Source: Nissolia schottii (lineage: Eukaryota > Streptophyta > Magnoliopsida > Fabales > Fabaceae). From it: a stretch of DNA of 64,000 nt. The notes beneath the pieces are model-generated. The model saw only the letters and a list, made by a program, of their open reading frames with translations, did no database searches and was not told the DNA's origin. Below, piece by piece: positions 1 through 18,480 of this stretch. Where the stretch lies: assembly GCA_003254905.1 (NCBI GenBank), contig QANU01109454.1, positions 334,309-398,308 of the forward strand, read 5' to 3'. Made by a program: the position numbers and the translations under genes. Within the stretch, counting starts at the first letter, position 1; each line of letters starts with the position of its first letter.

Positions 1-717
1 GGGGGGGGGGTTGTTTACATTAATGTAATACTCTTTGAAATGAAAATTATTTACAAGGATATCTTTTTTATTTTTACTTTTAAAACAAAATTGTGAGATA
101 TCTTTCTAGTTAGTTTCTATTTTTTTTTTCTATGGATATCTTTCTAGTTAGTTTCAAGTAGCATCTCCAAGTTCTATTGTATACATCAATATCTTATCTT
201 ATTATATTTTAAAATTTCGTCGCTATCTTAAAGGAAATTATAGTTAACAAAATTTATATTAGTTTTTTCAAAAATGTTTTATAAACAGAAAACTTAATAA
301 TATTTTATTACATAATTTATATTTTTCAAAAAATGATTTTTACCAACTCATTTTTTTTAAAAAAAAATTCTCAATAACTCAACATTTAAATATGAATTAA
401 TAGGACTTTTTCGAACTGTCATTCAGGGGTTTTTAATATAACCTAAAATTGTACATAAGCTTAATTACTAACAAGTAATTAAGTAGCAATGTGCATAGGA
501 GTTGAACAATGTTAGATCCTCATTGTTATGCATCATTGAAGACAAAAATGTAAAACAAAAAAATAAATAAATAAAAATTGAAGATATATTATTGTGTTTT
601 CTATTTACAGATTAACAGTTGAGAGATTGATGTCATGAAAATAGGGATCCTATATCTTCAAGGGAATGAATTTGTTGCATGAGGCTCAGGATCAGAAACA
701 TGAGTGACCCCACAAAG
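1..717. other. 3' flank of the LysM kinase gene, no gene seen
   Basis: AT-rich sequence with no supported coding region. It opens with a run of ten G. A short direct repeat of a 20-nt motif (around 98-117 and 132-151) is visible. The stretch next to 717 should hold the 3' UTR of the minus-strand receptor kinase gene that stops at 718. Confidence 0.6.
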
Positions 718-6928
<6,211 letters not shown>

Positions 6929-6970
6929 TTTTTTTTTTTTCGCTAAGGAGAGTGGAAAAATGTTGGAGGA

Positions 6971-6990
6971 ATATATATATATATATATAT
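6971..6990. repeat. (TA)n microsatellite upstream of the LysM kinase start
   Basis: About ten AT dinucleotides lie 43-62 bp upstream of the start codon on the minus strand. They may overlap the TATA region of this promoter, or lie in the 5' UTR. Confidence 0.8.
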
Positions 6991-8619
6991 GAATGACTAT
7001 ATGGGATTGTTGGGACTTAAGAGAGTGTCGTTTGAATGATAAAGAAGGGTTAGCAATTTGATTTATTTGATAAAAAATGTTATTTGGAAGTATAGAAGGA
7101 GACTTTTTAAGTTTTTAGAATTAGTCTAGTAGTGAAAAGTTTAAATAATATGTTTAAGATTTTAAGTTTAAACTTTGTTGAATGTCATTTTTTAAGTAAC
7201 AAAAAAATAGAAGTAAACATTTTAAAGAGATTTTTGTGTAGTCATTAAATTTTAGGTTAAATTGTTGATCGTATATAAAATGTCATTTTAGTTATATAAA
7301 ATGTTTAAAAGACTTATTACTAATTTTTAAAAGTTATTTTATGTGTTCAAAGTTTAATTCAATTTGATACTTGATAACCACACAATATTTTTCGACATCC
7401 CATTGGCATAGGAATGAGAGAATTTTGGGTTAATTAGAGTAGTTATTAAAAGAGAAAAGTTGTTTGTATCTTTCCTTCTTTATCATGTTCCTAACCTGAC
7501 TACTTCCTTATATTCAAATAATGTTTCTCTTATTTTATATGTAGCTTAGTTTGATGTGACTAATGAGTTATGATATTTAAATTTGTTTTATTTTAAACAT
7601 TGTATCAGTGAACAAATAATTTATTATTAAATAAAATTTTAATGCAAAGTGAGTTTATTAAAATTTCACCTAATGATAGATAAGACATAAGTAAATACTA
7701 TATCAATATAAAATAAAATAAGTACAAATGCCCCTTCTCGTCACCCATTTATTGAGGTCAAGGTTGTTTTCTACAAAGTTGAACGGTTCTTCTTTTCCTT
7801 GTTATTGTTATTTGTTTATCGTTGTTGATGTTATTTTGTTTGGTTTATGAAGCATATTGCCAGGTTTAATTTAAAATTAGGAGAATGCGTGAAGAATTTG
7901 ACTTCCGAAGCTTCACCTGAAAAGGGAACGGAGAGTGACTCCAAATGGACGAACCTCCAATTTTTAAATGTTTAAAAAGGTTACAGTGTGAAATATAAAT
8001 AAATAAATAATTGTGTCAATTTCTAATCTGCCGTGAAAAAATTGCATTTTATAATGAAATGGGGATGGTGCAAGCTATTTTGGAATTAAGAAATCATTGT
8101 TGATATTATATTTGCTAGGCAGAAAGCACAACTAATAATGTACAGCAATAACCAATATGCATAAAGCTTCCTTCACCTTTTTGTTTTGAAAGTAAAGATA
8201 TAAAAAAAAAAAAAAAAGAAGTTATGGTAGAATAAGAAAATGACGTGAATATAAAAACCCCTTTTTGGGGTCGTATGAATATAAAAATCTAGATACAATA
8301 CTGTCAATACATGTATTGATACGTATTAATAATTTCGTTCCCAAACAAAATTGAAGTTGAAATCCGTTGGAAAATTTACGGTTGCGGACTTGCGGAATAA
8401 AATTGCAAACACGTGTGATATTTCAAGCCCTTCACCTTCAACACATAGCTGGAAAAGGGGGTACCACCTAGAATGTTAAAGAGTTTCAAAGATATTTCTT
8501 TATGTGGATTGAAGCATGTTAGATATTTTTTGATTTTGGAGAGACCATAACCCACCAAAATATTTAATGTACTATCAAAAGCCTATTCTTCAATTCACTA
8601 CACAAAATACTCATTAGCC
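6991..8619. other. intergenic region between two divergent genes
   Basis: AT-rich spacer between the LysM kinase (minus) and RBCX1 (plus), which face away from each other and so share this region as promoter. No ORF is supported. One copy of a 31-bp direct repeat is at 7916-7946. Confidence 0.6.
7916..7946. repeat. 31-bp exact direct repeat, copy 1
   Basis: Identical over 31 bp to 8834-8864, which lies in intron 1 of RBCX1. Its GC content is higher than its surroundings. The origin is unknown. Confidence 0.85.
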
Positions 8620-9697
8620 ATGGAATCCTCCTATGCAACTCTAGCACTTGCTCAGATTCCTAATAATTATGTCCACCTTTCAATGCCAAGCAGCAGCAAC
8701 AGAGTTTACCCCTTTTGGGCTTGCAAGAGAAGGAGCTCTCGATCCACACGCTTACACTGCAGTAAGATGTTTGTACCTGGTGGGTGGATATTCCTCTATT
8801 TGCTGGGTTGTAGTGTGTATTTCATGGCATTCTCCTGAAAAGGGAACGGAGAGTGACTCCAAATAAGATGTACTATACGCTATGTTATATTTGTGATGCA
8901 GGATTTGGAGAAGCTTCACCAGAAGCAAAGGCTGCTAAGAACCTACACAATTTCTTCACCTACACTGCTGTTAAAATTGTTGCTGCTCAACTTGAGGTTC
9001 CTCCTTTGCTCTTTCCGCTGAGGCGCTTTGTTAGTTTTTTGTTTTGTGTTCTTTGTATTGATGCGAAATACTATTAAGTCAATGATTTCTTGAGCAGAGC
9101 TATAATCCTGAAGCATATGAAGAACTGATGGAATTCCTGGCTAGACACTCGTTGAATGATGGCGACAAGTTCTGTGCCAGTATGATGAGAGAATCATCAA
9201 GACATAAGAAGTTGGGTAAGGACATATACCTGGCTACCCAATCCTTAATCGATGTCTAATATAACCTCACAACTAACTTTTTGCTGTAATTGATGAACGA
9301 AATCTTGCAAATTGATTTCATGTGGCTCTTGCATGTACAAGAATAGCGCTGCGCATAATGGAAGTAAGTACATTACTTATTATTAGTTGCTTTTCCATGT
9401 TTCACTTACCAAGTTCTAATTGAGTACTATGACGAATTATTTTAGGTGCGATCAGCATACTGCAAAAATGATTTTGAATGGGACAACTTGAAGCGCTTAG
9501 CTTTTAAGGTTTGTAATTCAATAACGTTTTCGTATATTCAGAATGTTGATCATGCTTAAATTTATTCAACTTCCCTTTATGAATTAATGCACCTGATTGT
9601 TTCTGCCTTTATTGTCTTGTAGATGGTCAACGAATCAAACACAAGGCTTATGAGGGATTATGTCTCAGAAACCAGTTCTGTTGAAACTGAGAAGTGA
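8620..9697 (+). CDS. RBCX1: chloroplast RbcX-type Rubisco assembly chaperone
   Basis: Six exons: 8620-8779, 8902-8996, 9098-9215, 9347-9363, 9446-9508, 9623-9697, giving 175 aa in frame. The first 45-50 residues are rich in Ser and Arg and look like a plastid transit peptide. The mature part begins around GFGEASPEAKAAK and continues through FFTYTAV, SYNPEAYEEL, DGDKFCA and VRSAYCKNDFEWDNLKRLAF, which match the recalled Arabidopsis RbcX1 (At4g04330). RbcX is a small alpha-helical dimer that binds the C-terminal tail of the Rubisco large subunit and helps assemble the RbcL8 core in the stroma. Exon 4 is only 17 nt long. A 31-bp repeat sits in intron 1. The next gene, MCD, is convergent. Confidence 0.95.
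8834..8864. repeat. 31-bp exact direct repeat, copy 2 (RBCX1 intron 1)
   Basis: Exact copy of 7916-7946, 918 bp away. It lies between the exon 1 donor at 8780 and the exon 2 acceptor at 8901, so it is removed by splicing. Confidence 0.85.
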
Positions 9698-10558
9698 ATA
9701 GTACCTGCACTGTCCCCTTCATGGCATTGTAACATAAATACCTACTTGATTGTACGGCAGTAAAAGCAAAGAGTTAGATCATATAGTTGACTAATCTGTA
9801 ATACGAATTGAAAATCAACAGAATGTTGTTAAACCCTCCATGACTTGTTGTGATGCTTGGAGAACCTTAACTCTATGCTTCCTACAAAATAAGACAATTT
9901 CAAGGTGATATAAAGTTATCTTATTCCATGATAAGAAATGCAACGCAACTCTACAGAAAGTTTTGGCCAATTGGAGGGTAACCAATTGTCCTGCATCTGA
10001 AAACACAAAACACTGACGAAACAAGCAACAAGTATTACCTCTATGTTCAAGGAAATGATCTCAAACCAACACCGAAGTTCAATTTCAGTAACAGTGGCTC
10101 ACTATTCACTACGAAATAGGGTCTGTTATCAGTATAGTAATAAATGAATATACATTATATAGTTTCTTGACGTTTATCCCTCCATCATTTAGGACAGTAT
10201 CAACCAATAATGTAGGGAAATTTGGCGAGCGGTCTCCTCTCATATTTCACGACAGTATTGGATTAGTTATGCAATCAGTACCTTCAATAATCTGTACAAA
10301 AATTATCAACATGTGAAGATACAAGCTTCCTCATTTCTAAAATGCATTTGTTCCAGTTTTTGGTACAACCTTGCAGTTATACTCTGAGCAAGTAGACTTA
10401 CGATTTCCTGTCACTCTATGCCTGCAAAAACGGCAACACAAAGAAAGGAAATGCTTAGCAATAAAGTTGTCTGATGTCAATGAGATTCGTTCCACTTTTC
10501 ACAGCATATATGCTCATGATATTTGTGTGAAAAAAGATTATCTTACATCAATCTTGAA
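9698..10558. other. shared 3' region of RBCX1 and MCD
   Basis: Convergent 3' ends. The RBCX1 3' UTR should occupy the left part. The right part is either 3' UTR of MCD or holds a further MCD exon, because a good donor (GAG/GTAATG, GT at 10582-10581) precedes the in-frame stop at 10561-10559. No other coding signal was recognised. Confidence 0.55.
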
Positions 10559-13500
10559 TTAACATTGAGCAGAAGCCATTACCTCAACACAGCGACGGAG
10601 ATCACTTGAGGCGTGAATTTCACCATTGCTGAAGTATGAATGAGCATACTCTTCTATATGCTCCAGACTGCAATTAGGTGTCAACAGCATTTACTTCAAA
10701 TTTGATCAAGTGAAGAGAAATTTAAAACTGAATTATCTTATCAAATCCATCCTATATGGACACAACTAACACAAGTAACCCTAAAAGCATGAAATGACAA
10801 CTCCAGATGTTTCTCCTTCCATCGGTAAGATTTCTTTACCAGCTTCACCACAGAACCAAGGTGGAGTAAGAGTCAACTAAGCAAACAAGATTTGTCTAAA
10901 CAGTTATCAAGGCCCAAGAAGTTACTGACAGCATAAATATAAACAAGATCCAGAATTTATAAGAGAAAGATTACCGATAGACATAGTTCACCATGATGCC
11001 TGCACTTTGAGAAAGGCCTTTTTCAGATCGGTCTGCCATCCAGTTTATTCTTTCAACCATCTATTCCATATTAAGAAGCAAAAGTCATTCATCCAAATTT
11101 ACTCAAATTACAACTAAGGTTAATTGTGGCCTAGGACATAGATTTGCTTCATGAAACTCCCACCTTTTTGCATACATAACGAGAGAAATAAATGCCAGGA
11201 ATATAACCCATACAATACAATGTCTGAAGTGAACAAAGCCATCAAAACGTATAACAGAGTACCAAGCACTATATAGAAACTACTGGTTTCATCGTGGAAA
11301 AGTCATTGCCAATAACAGAGCAGTTTATTAACCAATAACTGTATATTACACTTGGAAAACATACCGCTCCATTTTGCAAGTGAAAATTTGCTACAGAGTC
11401 CAAAGCTTTTCCTCTTTTCTTCTCTTGCAGAAGGTATCTATAATACAAAAATAATCAGAAAAGTTTTCTGATTGCCATGAATTATAAATTATAGGTATAG
11501 CTGCCAAGTTCACTGCAACTCTAATATGCTTTCTTTTATTTCCCATATTGTTTGCAATACCTGGCACACAAACGTGTCAAAGGGGATTTTAACACTGACA
11601 AAAGTTCTGGGGAATGGATCCACTTATAGGATGTAGAAGTAAGTAAGTTGAGCATCACTTCCATTCCAGTTTTTCCAGTGGCGACATCTCTGAAATTCAT
11701 ATTGATGTTAGTCACACAATAGTAACACACTTGAGACAAATTAGGGAAGCCAATAGAAGTTGCTACAATGTATGACAAACATTAATCAGCGTCACTAATA
11801 GCCAAGGCACATAAAGAAAGAAATTTGAGTGCGCTACTCATATGATATGACTATTTACAATGACAACAAAGGATCTGAAAAGGATCAAGTATGATGACCA
11901 TTAATTGAGTTGGAATAGCACATCTCTTCATCATATAAAATAGGTCAGCTTCTAATTTTGTTTTCAATATATAGGGAACCCAGTGTGCTTACCATTAAAG
12001 GAGAAAGAAAGAAAGAAAGCAAGAAAAACACAAAAAACAAGTGTAATGTAGTTATTAGGACAGTTTACTTGATGGTAATACGAGACTGCCATATAACTAG
12101 TGGAGATGAAAATAATATCCAAGAATAGCACAATTCAAACCAATTGCCAAAGCTTTAGAATGAATATTTGAAGATAGAACAGTGTAGCTTACTTGGGTAA
12201 ACTCATAAGCGCTTCTTCTTCTTCTGGTTTAAGAATGTTCTCATAGAATGTGGAACTGGATCCCTCAGTAGGTGTCTGTGACATGTCTCCGTCATCAAGA
12301 TTTGTTTGAGATGCCAGTTTGGATACGAGCCACTGCATGAATCCTGGGATGGGACTGAGAGTGGCAAAGGTCTACAAGCAGAAATTGGTCAGCAATCCTA
12401 GATGTGGGAGGTTACAAGTAAATGTAATTTGTAAGGTATCGCAGTATCCTAGGAGACATGACATTTTCCAAGGAATTTTCATAACATCAAAGTACCCAAC
12501 ATAAGAAAACTTGGATAGGATGATATTATACTTTCACAAATTCCATGAAGCAATAAATTTCATTTGGTTCTGCCTTACAAAATCAGGGGTGCATGACATT
12601 TGTAAAATACTTACAGAAATATGTAGCATCTCTCTTTTCACCAGTGTTATAACACGTTTGATAAGAAACTTTCCTAAGTTGATCCCTGATAAGCCAGGCT
12701 GCAAAATTCAGAATTATACCAATAAGCGGGTAAAACTACCTCCAGCATTATTTTCTTCTGGGAGTAAGAAGGGGAAGAAACTGACAGCAGTATAGACAGA
12801 AAAAGCAAGCAGATCTAATGTGCAAACATAAACATAAACAAAACAAATCAGATAACCAAAAAGGGATAGTAAATGAATAGTAGCAATGAAATGCCAGTCA
12901 GACAAACCACCCAAGAATGAGGCACAGCTCACTTTTCACTAAGAATGACCCTAATGAGTTGCACCATAATATAATTACTAAAAGTAGTAGCTCATGCATT
13001 GCCCGCAAGCATTAATTTTTCACTATTTTTATAACATAGGCGTACCTGAGTTGATGATATAGAGTAGAATAACGCACATGCTGCCTCACTTTCAGGTATA
13101 GGAGGACTATCCCACAAAACTTCCTGTGTCACAAAATTTCAGTTGAGCAATAAGTACTGGAAAACGGTTGGTTAAGTCCAAACAAAATTTACCTGAATGG
13201 TCTGTGCCACATCCTTCAGTAGTGCAACTTCAATAAAAATTAGAGGTTCACCTGAGCAAAAGCATAAAATCAGGCCGCATTAAATAGTTTAAAGCATTAA
13301 AATTTGAGAACAAGTGTATTTTTCAGTAAATTTAGTATTCAGAACAGGTTTATAACTAGTAACTAGCAACTACAAATATAAAACTGTAACAACAAATGCT
13401 GGTTGCAGCATTATCAGATAAGCATATAGATTATATTGAAAACTTTGGGAGAAAAGATCTTCTAAAGTGAACATCTCACTTTAGAGGGTAAAATGACAGT

Positions 13501-15647
13501 GTGTCACCCTTAGATCACAAAAGTGAGTAATGGGTCCCATTTCTACTTATTGATCCAATGGTGAAAAGTCTTACTTTACCCTCTAAAGTGAGATATTCAC
13601 ATTAGAGGATCCTTTCTCAAACTTTGGCTATCATATCATTAGGAAAGCCTTTTGAAAACACATCATCCACAATAACTCAAATGTTGTCAAGCTATTACAA
13701 AATTAAATTGAAGAAAAACCAAACAAAAACAAATATAATGGATTAGATATAGCCAAGTAAAGAATTATCTTTCAGTAACCAAGTGCTAGAAGAAACGCTG
13801 ACCAGGAATTGCTGGATGTAAATATCCAAAACAACGACGGCCAGTTCCCAACCTTCTCTTAAGATCCAGAAGGTTGCTGATGGGGTGCACAGCCTGCACA
13901 AGACATTGAAGATTATGCATACAATGGAAGACAAGGGCTACGTTAAATGGCATATCAAGAAATGAAAAGGAGAAAGGTACTTCATATGCAACAATTTTCT
14001 CCAGCAGAGAAGCAGGATCATCCCATGTAATTTGGTGAAGTTCTAAGGCAGCAGGACTAAGCCATGTACTCAGTTTTTCCTTTAAATAAGAATCTAATGC
14101 TCTCAGAGATGCAATATTTTCCCCTCTGTATAGTGAAAGAATAGAATCATCATATGCAAAATTTTGGAAAAGCAAAATTGAACTCTACTCTTGTCTTATC
14201 TAGTTACTCAAATTCATTAGTGTTCAAAATTTTGTCTACTTTAAGGGTAGGACAAGGCCTTGTACAGAGGCTTGCAGGACAATTAGTATCTGAATTCTCT
14301 AACATAGAATCCATAAAATTTAAAAGAAGCAACTAAGATTTTTACTTGCTCCTACTGCCATTTCAAGATAAGTAAGTTAAAGGTAACAGAGACACAGTCA
14401 AATTGTTCAAGGTTAAATCATGTAGCATAAGCCATAACCTTACGCAAGAATAGATAGGATATCTTCCCGAAGGATGGATAAGAACCTCAACCCTCCAGGA
14501 TGAGTGTTGAGACGCTCAAAGAGAACTTCATACACTGGCTTAAGTGCATGCCTCAAATTTCGTTCAATGCGATAGAAAGAGGAAAACAAGCCTTCTTCCT
14601 CGAAGCCACTCACTTGATCTTTATCTGTTAACCCAATTAATTTTCTCACAACACAGTTTTGAAAGTAATAATGCAAGAGTTAAACACACAAAATCACTCA
14701 CCAGCAGGAAGTTCAAGTCCAAGGTACTGTGTGATCAATTCACGAACCTGAGTTCTATTGAGATCATACTCTCTAGCAAGGAGAAGGAGCAACTTCTGAC
14801 GGTTTTCATGAGAAAGGCTAAAATAACCCTACATTATTACCAGCTTATGGAAAATGAATAAGCAGTTGACGAAAAGAAGAATTGAATAAAGAAAAAGTTA
14901 CATTGCCATAAAACCTCAGATCAGATTACCTCTGAGAAGTTATTAAGCACATCATCTAGAACTTCGGTTTTGTTCATCGATATGGCGGAGTCCATCGAGG
15001 CACGGACACGCTTAAACTCCCTATAAAAACAAGTCAAGATAGCACAGAAATGAACACATTTAACACAGAAAAAGGAAAATGATCTAATTTCGCTATATCC
15101 CCCTGATAACCCTCCTGATAACTAATAAAGAAAGTATTACATTCAGTGCTTTCTTCATTAAGTAACAAGGAGGATTTAGAATCACTCAATACACAAAACA
15201 ATAATAATATAAGCTGCAATAATAAAATGCAAATTTCAAGTGCATGGAAAAGAAAAAACCAGCAACCTCTCAGAATTGCCGGAGTCATTAGGAGCTGAAT
15301 TTCCTTCTCCTGACCGGTTTTCCTGAGAATTCTGTTGCTGCAATTTGTTCGCCGCGTTCTGTTGCGCATTCATCAAAATACTCAAATCAGACCCAAATTA
15401 ACGCGTAAAATCGAATCGAAATTCTTAAAAATTGAATCAAAACAGTCCACACAGTTGTGGAGTGTACTCCAAATCTGCAACAGAAAAAAATTCACATAAA
15501 ATTGAAACAGAAAATTTAAATAAAAAAGAGAGAGAGAGAGAGAGAAGAAATGAGATCACTGACAGTTAGAGGAGAGAGAGAAAGGTTGGTATTATTGTTA
15601 GGCCTCATTCTGGCGCGCATCAAAATGGACAAAGCTTTCTTGTTCAT
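10559..15647 (-). CDS. MCD: malonyl-CoA decarboxylase
   Basis: Exons on the minus strand: 15373-15267 (or 15647-15564 joined to 15358-15267), 15020-14930, 14828-14702, 14624-14444, 14125-13981, 13893-13803, 13251-13193, 13123-13046, 12698-12615, 12371-12193, 11689-11561, 11437-11365, 11060-10975, 10667-10559. This gives 512 aa (535 aa with the upstream start). Family hallmarks seen are SPAALELHQITWDDPASLLE, VHPISNLLDLKRRLG, RRCFGYLHPAIPGEPLIF and FHLQNGAMVERINWMAD. The enzyme turns malonyl-CoA into acetyl-CoA and CO2, in mitochondria, peroxisomes or cytosol. The upstream N-terminus (MNKKALSILMRARMRP) is basic and amphipathic, as in a mitochondrial presequence. The stop follows VMASAQC, with no peroxisomal SKL. 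Both ends remain uncertain; the core is secure. It is convergent with RBCX1, as I recall for At4g04320/At4g04330. Confidence 0.92.
13449..13618. mobile_element. 170-bp Mutator-type MITE in an MCD intron
   Basis: The terminal inverted repeats are about 45 bp, beginning GAGAAA on both sides and including TCTCACTTTAGAGGGTAAA in each arm. A perfect 9-bp target duplication (AAACTTTGG) is at 13440-13448 and 13619-13627. Long TIRs and a 9-bp duplication are typical of non-autonomous Mutator-like elements. No coding capacity. Confidence 0.88.
15527..15546. repeat. (GA)n tract in the 5' part of MCD
   Basis: On the coding strand this is a CT repeat inside the first candidate intron (15563-15475). CT tracts of this kind are common near plant transcription starts. 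Confidence 0.75.
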
Positions 15648-16266
15648 TGGATTTATATATATAAATATGATATCGCGAAAAAGAATGCGATAGTGCAGCG
15701 ATTCCAAATCGAAATCAATTACCGGTGCAATCAAAGGAAGCACCACCTTTCCCCTTTTCCCTTCTGGATTGTTTCTCGTATGGAAGTAGTCTTCCACGTT
15801 TTTCTGAGTGTTGCTTGCAATTGCAATCCAGCCACAATTAATTTTCTATTTGTGTTGGACCCACAATTAACATCTCCTCTAACCGGTTGAAGAAGCTGAT
15901 TCAGAGTCTAATTTTTGCATTGTGGGTTTCTAGGTTCGGCCCAATTCAAGTTTTGGGCTCCGAATATTAATGTAATTTTATCTGAATGTAAAAAAATGCA
16001 ATTTTCATTGTAAAAAAGAAAAGGGTTAATTATGTTTTTGGTCCCTGTAAAATTAGAAAGTTTGATTTTAGTCCCTGCATAAAAGTTTTAGTCCCTGAAA
16101 AATTGTAAAATTAGGTTTTGGTCCCTGGGGTGGGATGAGGGTTGACTGAGCTGACGTGGCGCGCCACGTGGGATGCCACGTGACATAACCCAAAACCCAA
16201 CCCATGATCCGAATCTGACCCGACCCGTTTCAATAAAAAAAAAAAGGAGAGAAACCCCACGCCCCC
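15648..16266. repeat. MCD upstream region and a dispersed legume-type repeat
   Basis: From about 16024 the sequence repeats the phrase 'ttttggtccctg' with variations three times and then becomes GC-rich (CACGTGGC motifs). This is a familiar kind of high-copy repeat end in legume genomes; the class is not certain. The repeat runs into the assembly gap. A related inverted-looking end is seen at 25060-25125. Confidence 0.5.
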
Positions 16267-16991
16267 NNNNNNNNNNNNNNNNNNNNNNNNNNNNNNNNNN
16301 NNNNNNNNNNNNNNNNNNNNNNNNNNNNNNNNNNNNNNNNNNNNNNNNNNNNNNNNNNNNNNNNNNNNNNNNNNNNNNNNNNNNNNNNNNNNNNNNNNNN
16401 NNNNNNNNNNNNNNNNNNNNNNNNNNNNNNNNNNNNNNNNNNNNNNNNNNNNNNNNNNNNNNNNNNNNNNNNNNNNNNNNNNNNNNNNNNNNNNNNNNNN
16501 NNNNNNNNNNNNNNNNNNNNNNNNNNNNNNNNNNNNNNNNNNNNNNNNNNNNNNNNNNNNNNNNNNNNNNNNNNNNNNNNNNNNNNNNNNNNNNNNNNNN
16601 NNNNNNNNNNNNNNNNNNNNNNNNNNNNNNNNNNNNNNNNNNNNNNNNNNNNNNNNNNNNNNNNNNNNNNNNNNNNNNNNNNNNNNNNNNNNNNNNNNNN
16701 NNNNNNNNNNNNNNNNNNNNNNNNNNNNNNNNNNNNNNNNNNNNNNNNNNNNNNNNNNNNNNNNNNNNNNNNNNNNNNNNNNNNNNNNNNNNNNNNNNNN
16801 NNNNNNNNNNNNNNNNNNNNNNNNNNNNNNNNNNNNNNNNNNNNNNNNNNNNNNNNNNNNNNNNNNNNNNNNNNNNNNNNNNNNNNNNNNNNNNNNNNNN
16901 NNNNNNNNNNNNNNNNNNNNNNNNNNNNNNNNNNNNNNNNNNNNNNNNNNNNNNNNNNNNNNNNNNNNNNNNNNNNNNNNNNNNNNNNNNN
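16267..16991. other. assembly gap (N run)
   Basis: 725 undetermined bases. Any apparent ORF across it is an artefact. Confidence 0.99.
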
Positions 16992-17030
16992 ACAACGAAA
17001 ATAAATACTTGTTTAATTACAATTTATTAT

Positions 17031-17258
17031 GAGTGCTGCTACACGTACACAAAAAAAATATACACCATACATACACCCAATACTTATATACATAAAGTTT
17101 GTGTTTTAATGCCTGTAATGTTTGTGCACTTAATTAAGTATAATTGAGAATATCATCTATAAGTTTGTAATGTTTGTACACTCATGAGAATAGAGTTTGT
17201 GCATTATTAATGGTGTATGTATGAGTGTATAAAATTGGGTGTACATGTAGCATTTTTT
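17031..17258. mobile_element. 228-bp MITE, short member of the TACACGTACAC family
   Basis: Termini GAGTGCTGCTACACGTACAC on the left and the near reverse complement (GTGTACATGTAGCA...) on the right. The body is about 85% alike by eye to 39583-39809, and its termini match those of the long element at 25147-27136. The target duplication is imperfect here (ATTTATTAT / ATTTAATTA). Confidence 0.8.
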
Positions 17259-18328
17259 ATTTAATTATATACACGTCACATAGATTTTTTTTTTGTTTGT
17301 TTTCAATTTAAGTTTATCTTGAGTATCTACAAACAAATAAATATATGTATATGGGGAGAAAAATCTATATAAGGAAATTTATAAATTCTCCAAGATAGGT
17401 TTTTTATACCATGAAAATTGATTTTTGTTAATATCAGGAAAGTTGATTATTTACAAGATTAATTTTAATATATTCTCAAATGTAAAATGTTTTACACATT
17501 CAACTAATTAGATATCATGATATATAAAACTTTTGAGGTATTTATCACATTAATCAAACAATTTTAACCATGTGTGATTGCATGATTGTGTAATTTTTAT
17601 TTTAAACTAGCAATGTATCTTAGGATTGTGTTTAAACACTGACATAACAAATAATGTATATCTTAGAATTTCTCTTAAAGGGTTAGATTAAAATGAAATT
17701 GATGGTCAAATATATATTAGTGTAAAAGAGTTTCTTACACATTTGACTATATCTATTTTTTCGTACACTTTGAAAGAACGGCTTAAACTCACGAATGGGC
17801 AAATAAGTATGTTATTTACAAAAGATCCCTCACAAGTCTTGACAAAACTCAACTTGCATTTGACTATTTTTTGGTACATATATTTGATTGTGTGGTTATA
17901 TAGTATTATGTTTAAATTAAGAGTCATGTTTGGGAGACCTAACTCATAAGGTTAAATATCAATTTACATATTTTGATAAATGACACTTGACATTTTAAGG
18001 GTCAAAATAAGAAATAAAATGTCAAATGTCATTAATTAAAGTACATAGATTAATATTTAAACTCACGACATTTCATAATTATTTTTCTTGAATTAATTAT
18101 TATAAGAGTCAAACAATTTTAGTGTCATAATTAATTATCTAATATAATGATTGGGTGGCACTTATAAAAAAAAATTTTAAAAAAAAATCAACTTAAAATG
18201 AAAACTTTTTCAACCTCAACCTCTACAGCTGTGGTATAAGTACATGCATTCTTTAACCAGTTGATCGAACCTGCATCCTCATACATCTAATTCCAGGTAA
18301 CTCTATATACTTGGCAGGCCAGAAAAAA
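17259..18328. other. intergenic, upstream region of the inverted defensin copy
   Basis: AT-rich. Phrases around 17700-17735 and 18140-18160 reappear inverted near 19960-20130, so this is part of the duplicated upstream region of the defensin genes. A TATAAG motif lies at 18235-18240. Confidence 0.5.
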
Positions 18329-18445
18329 ATGAAGAATCAAACTTTGTCTATAATTTTCACTGCTTTGCTTGTACTCTCTTTTGACTCTGGTATGCATTAT
18401 TCCTACAATTAATGTTCATCCTTGAGGCGTGTTGAATAAATAAAA

Positions 18446-18480
<35 letters not shown>

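Noticed and set aside
15034-15369. 111-aa minus-strand frame overlapping the MCD start
   Set aside because: It is out of frame with the recognised enzyme and runs into intron sequence.
16111-17147. Two long open frames across 16267-16991
   Set aside because: They consist mostly of undetermined bases of the assembly gap.
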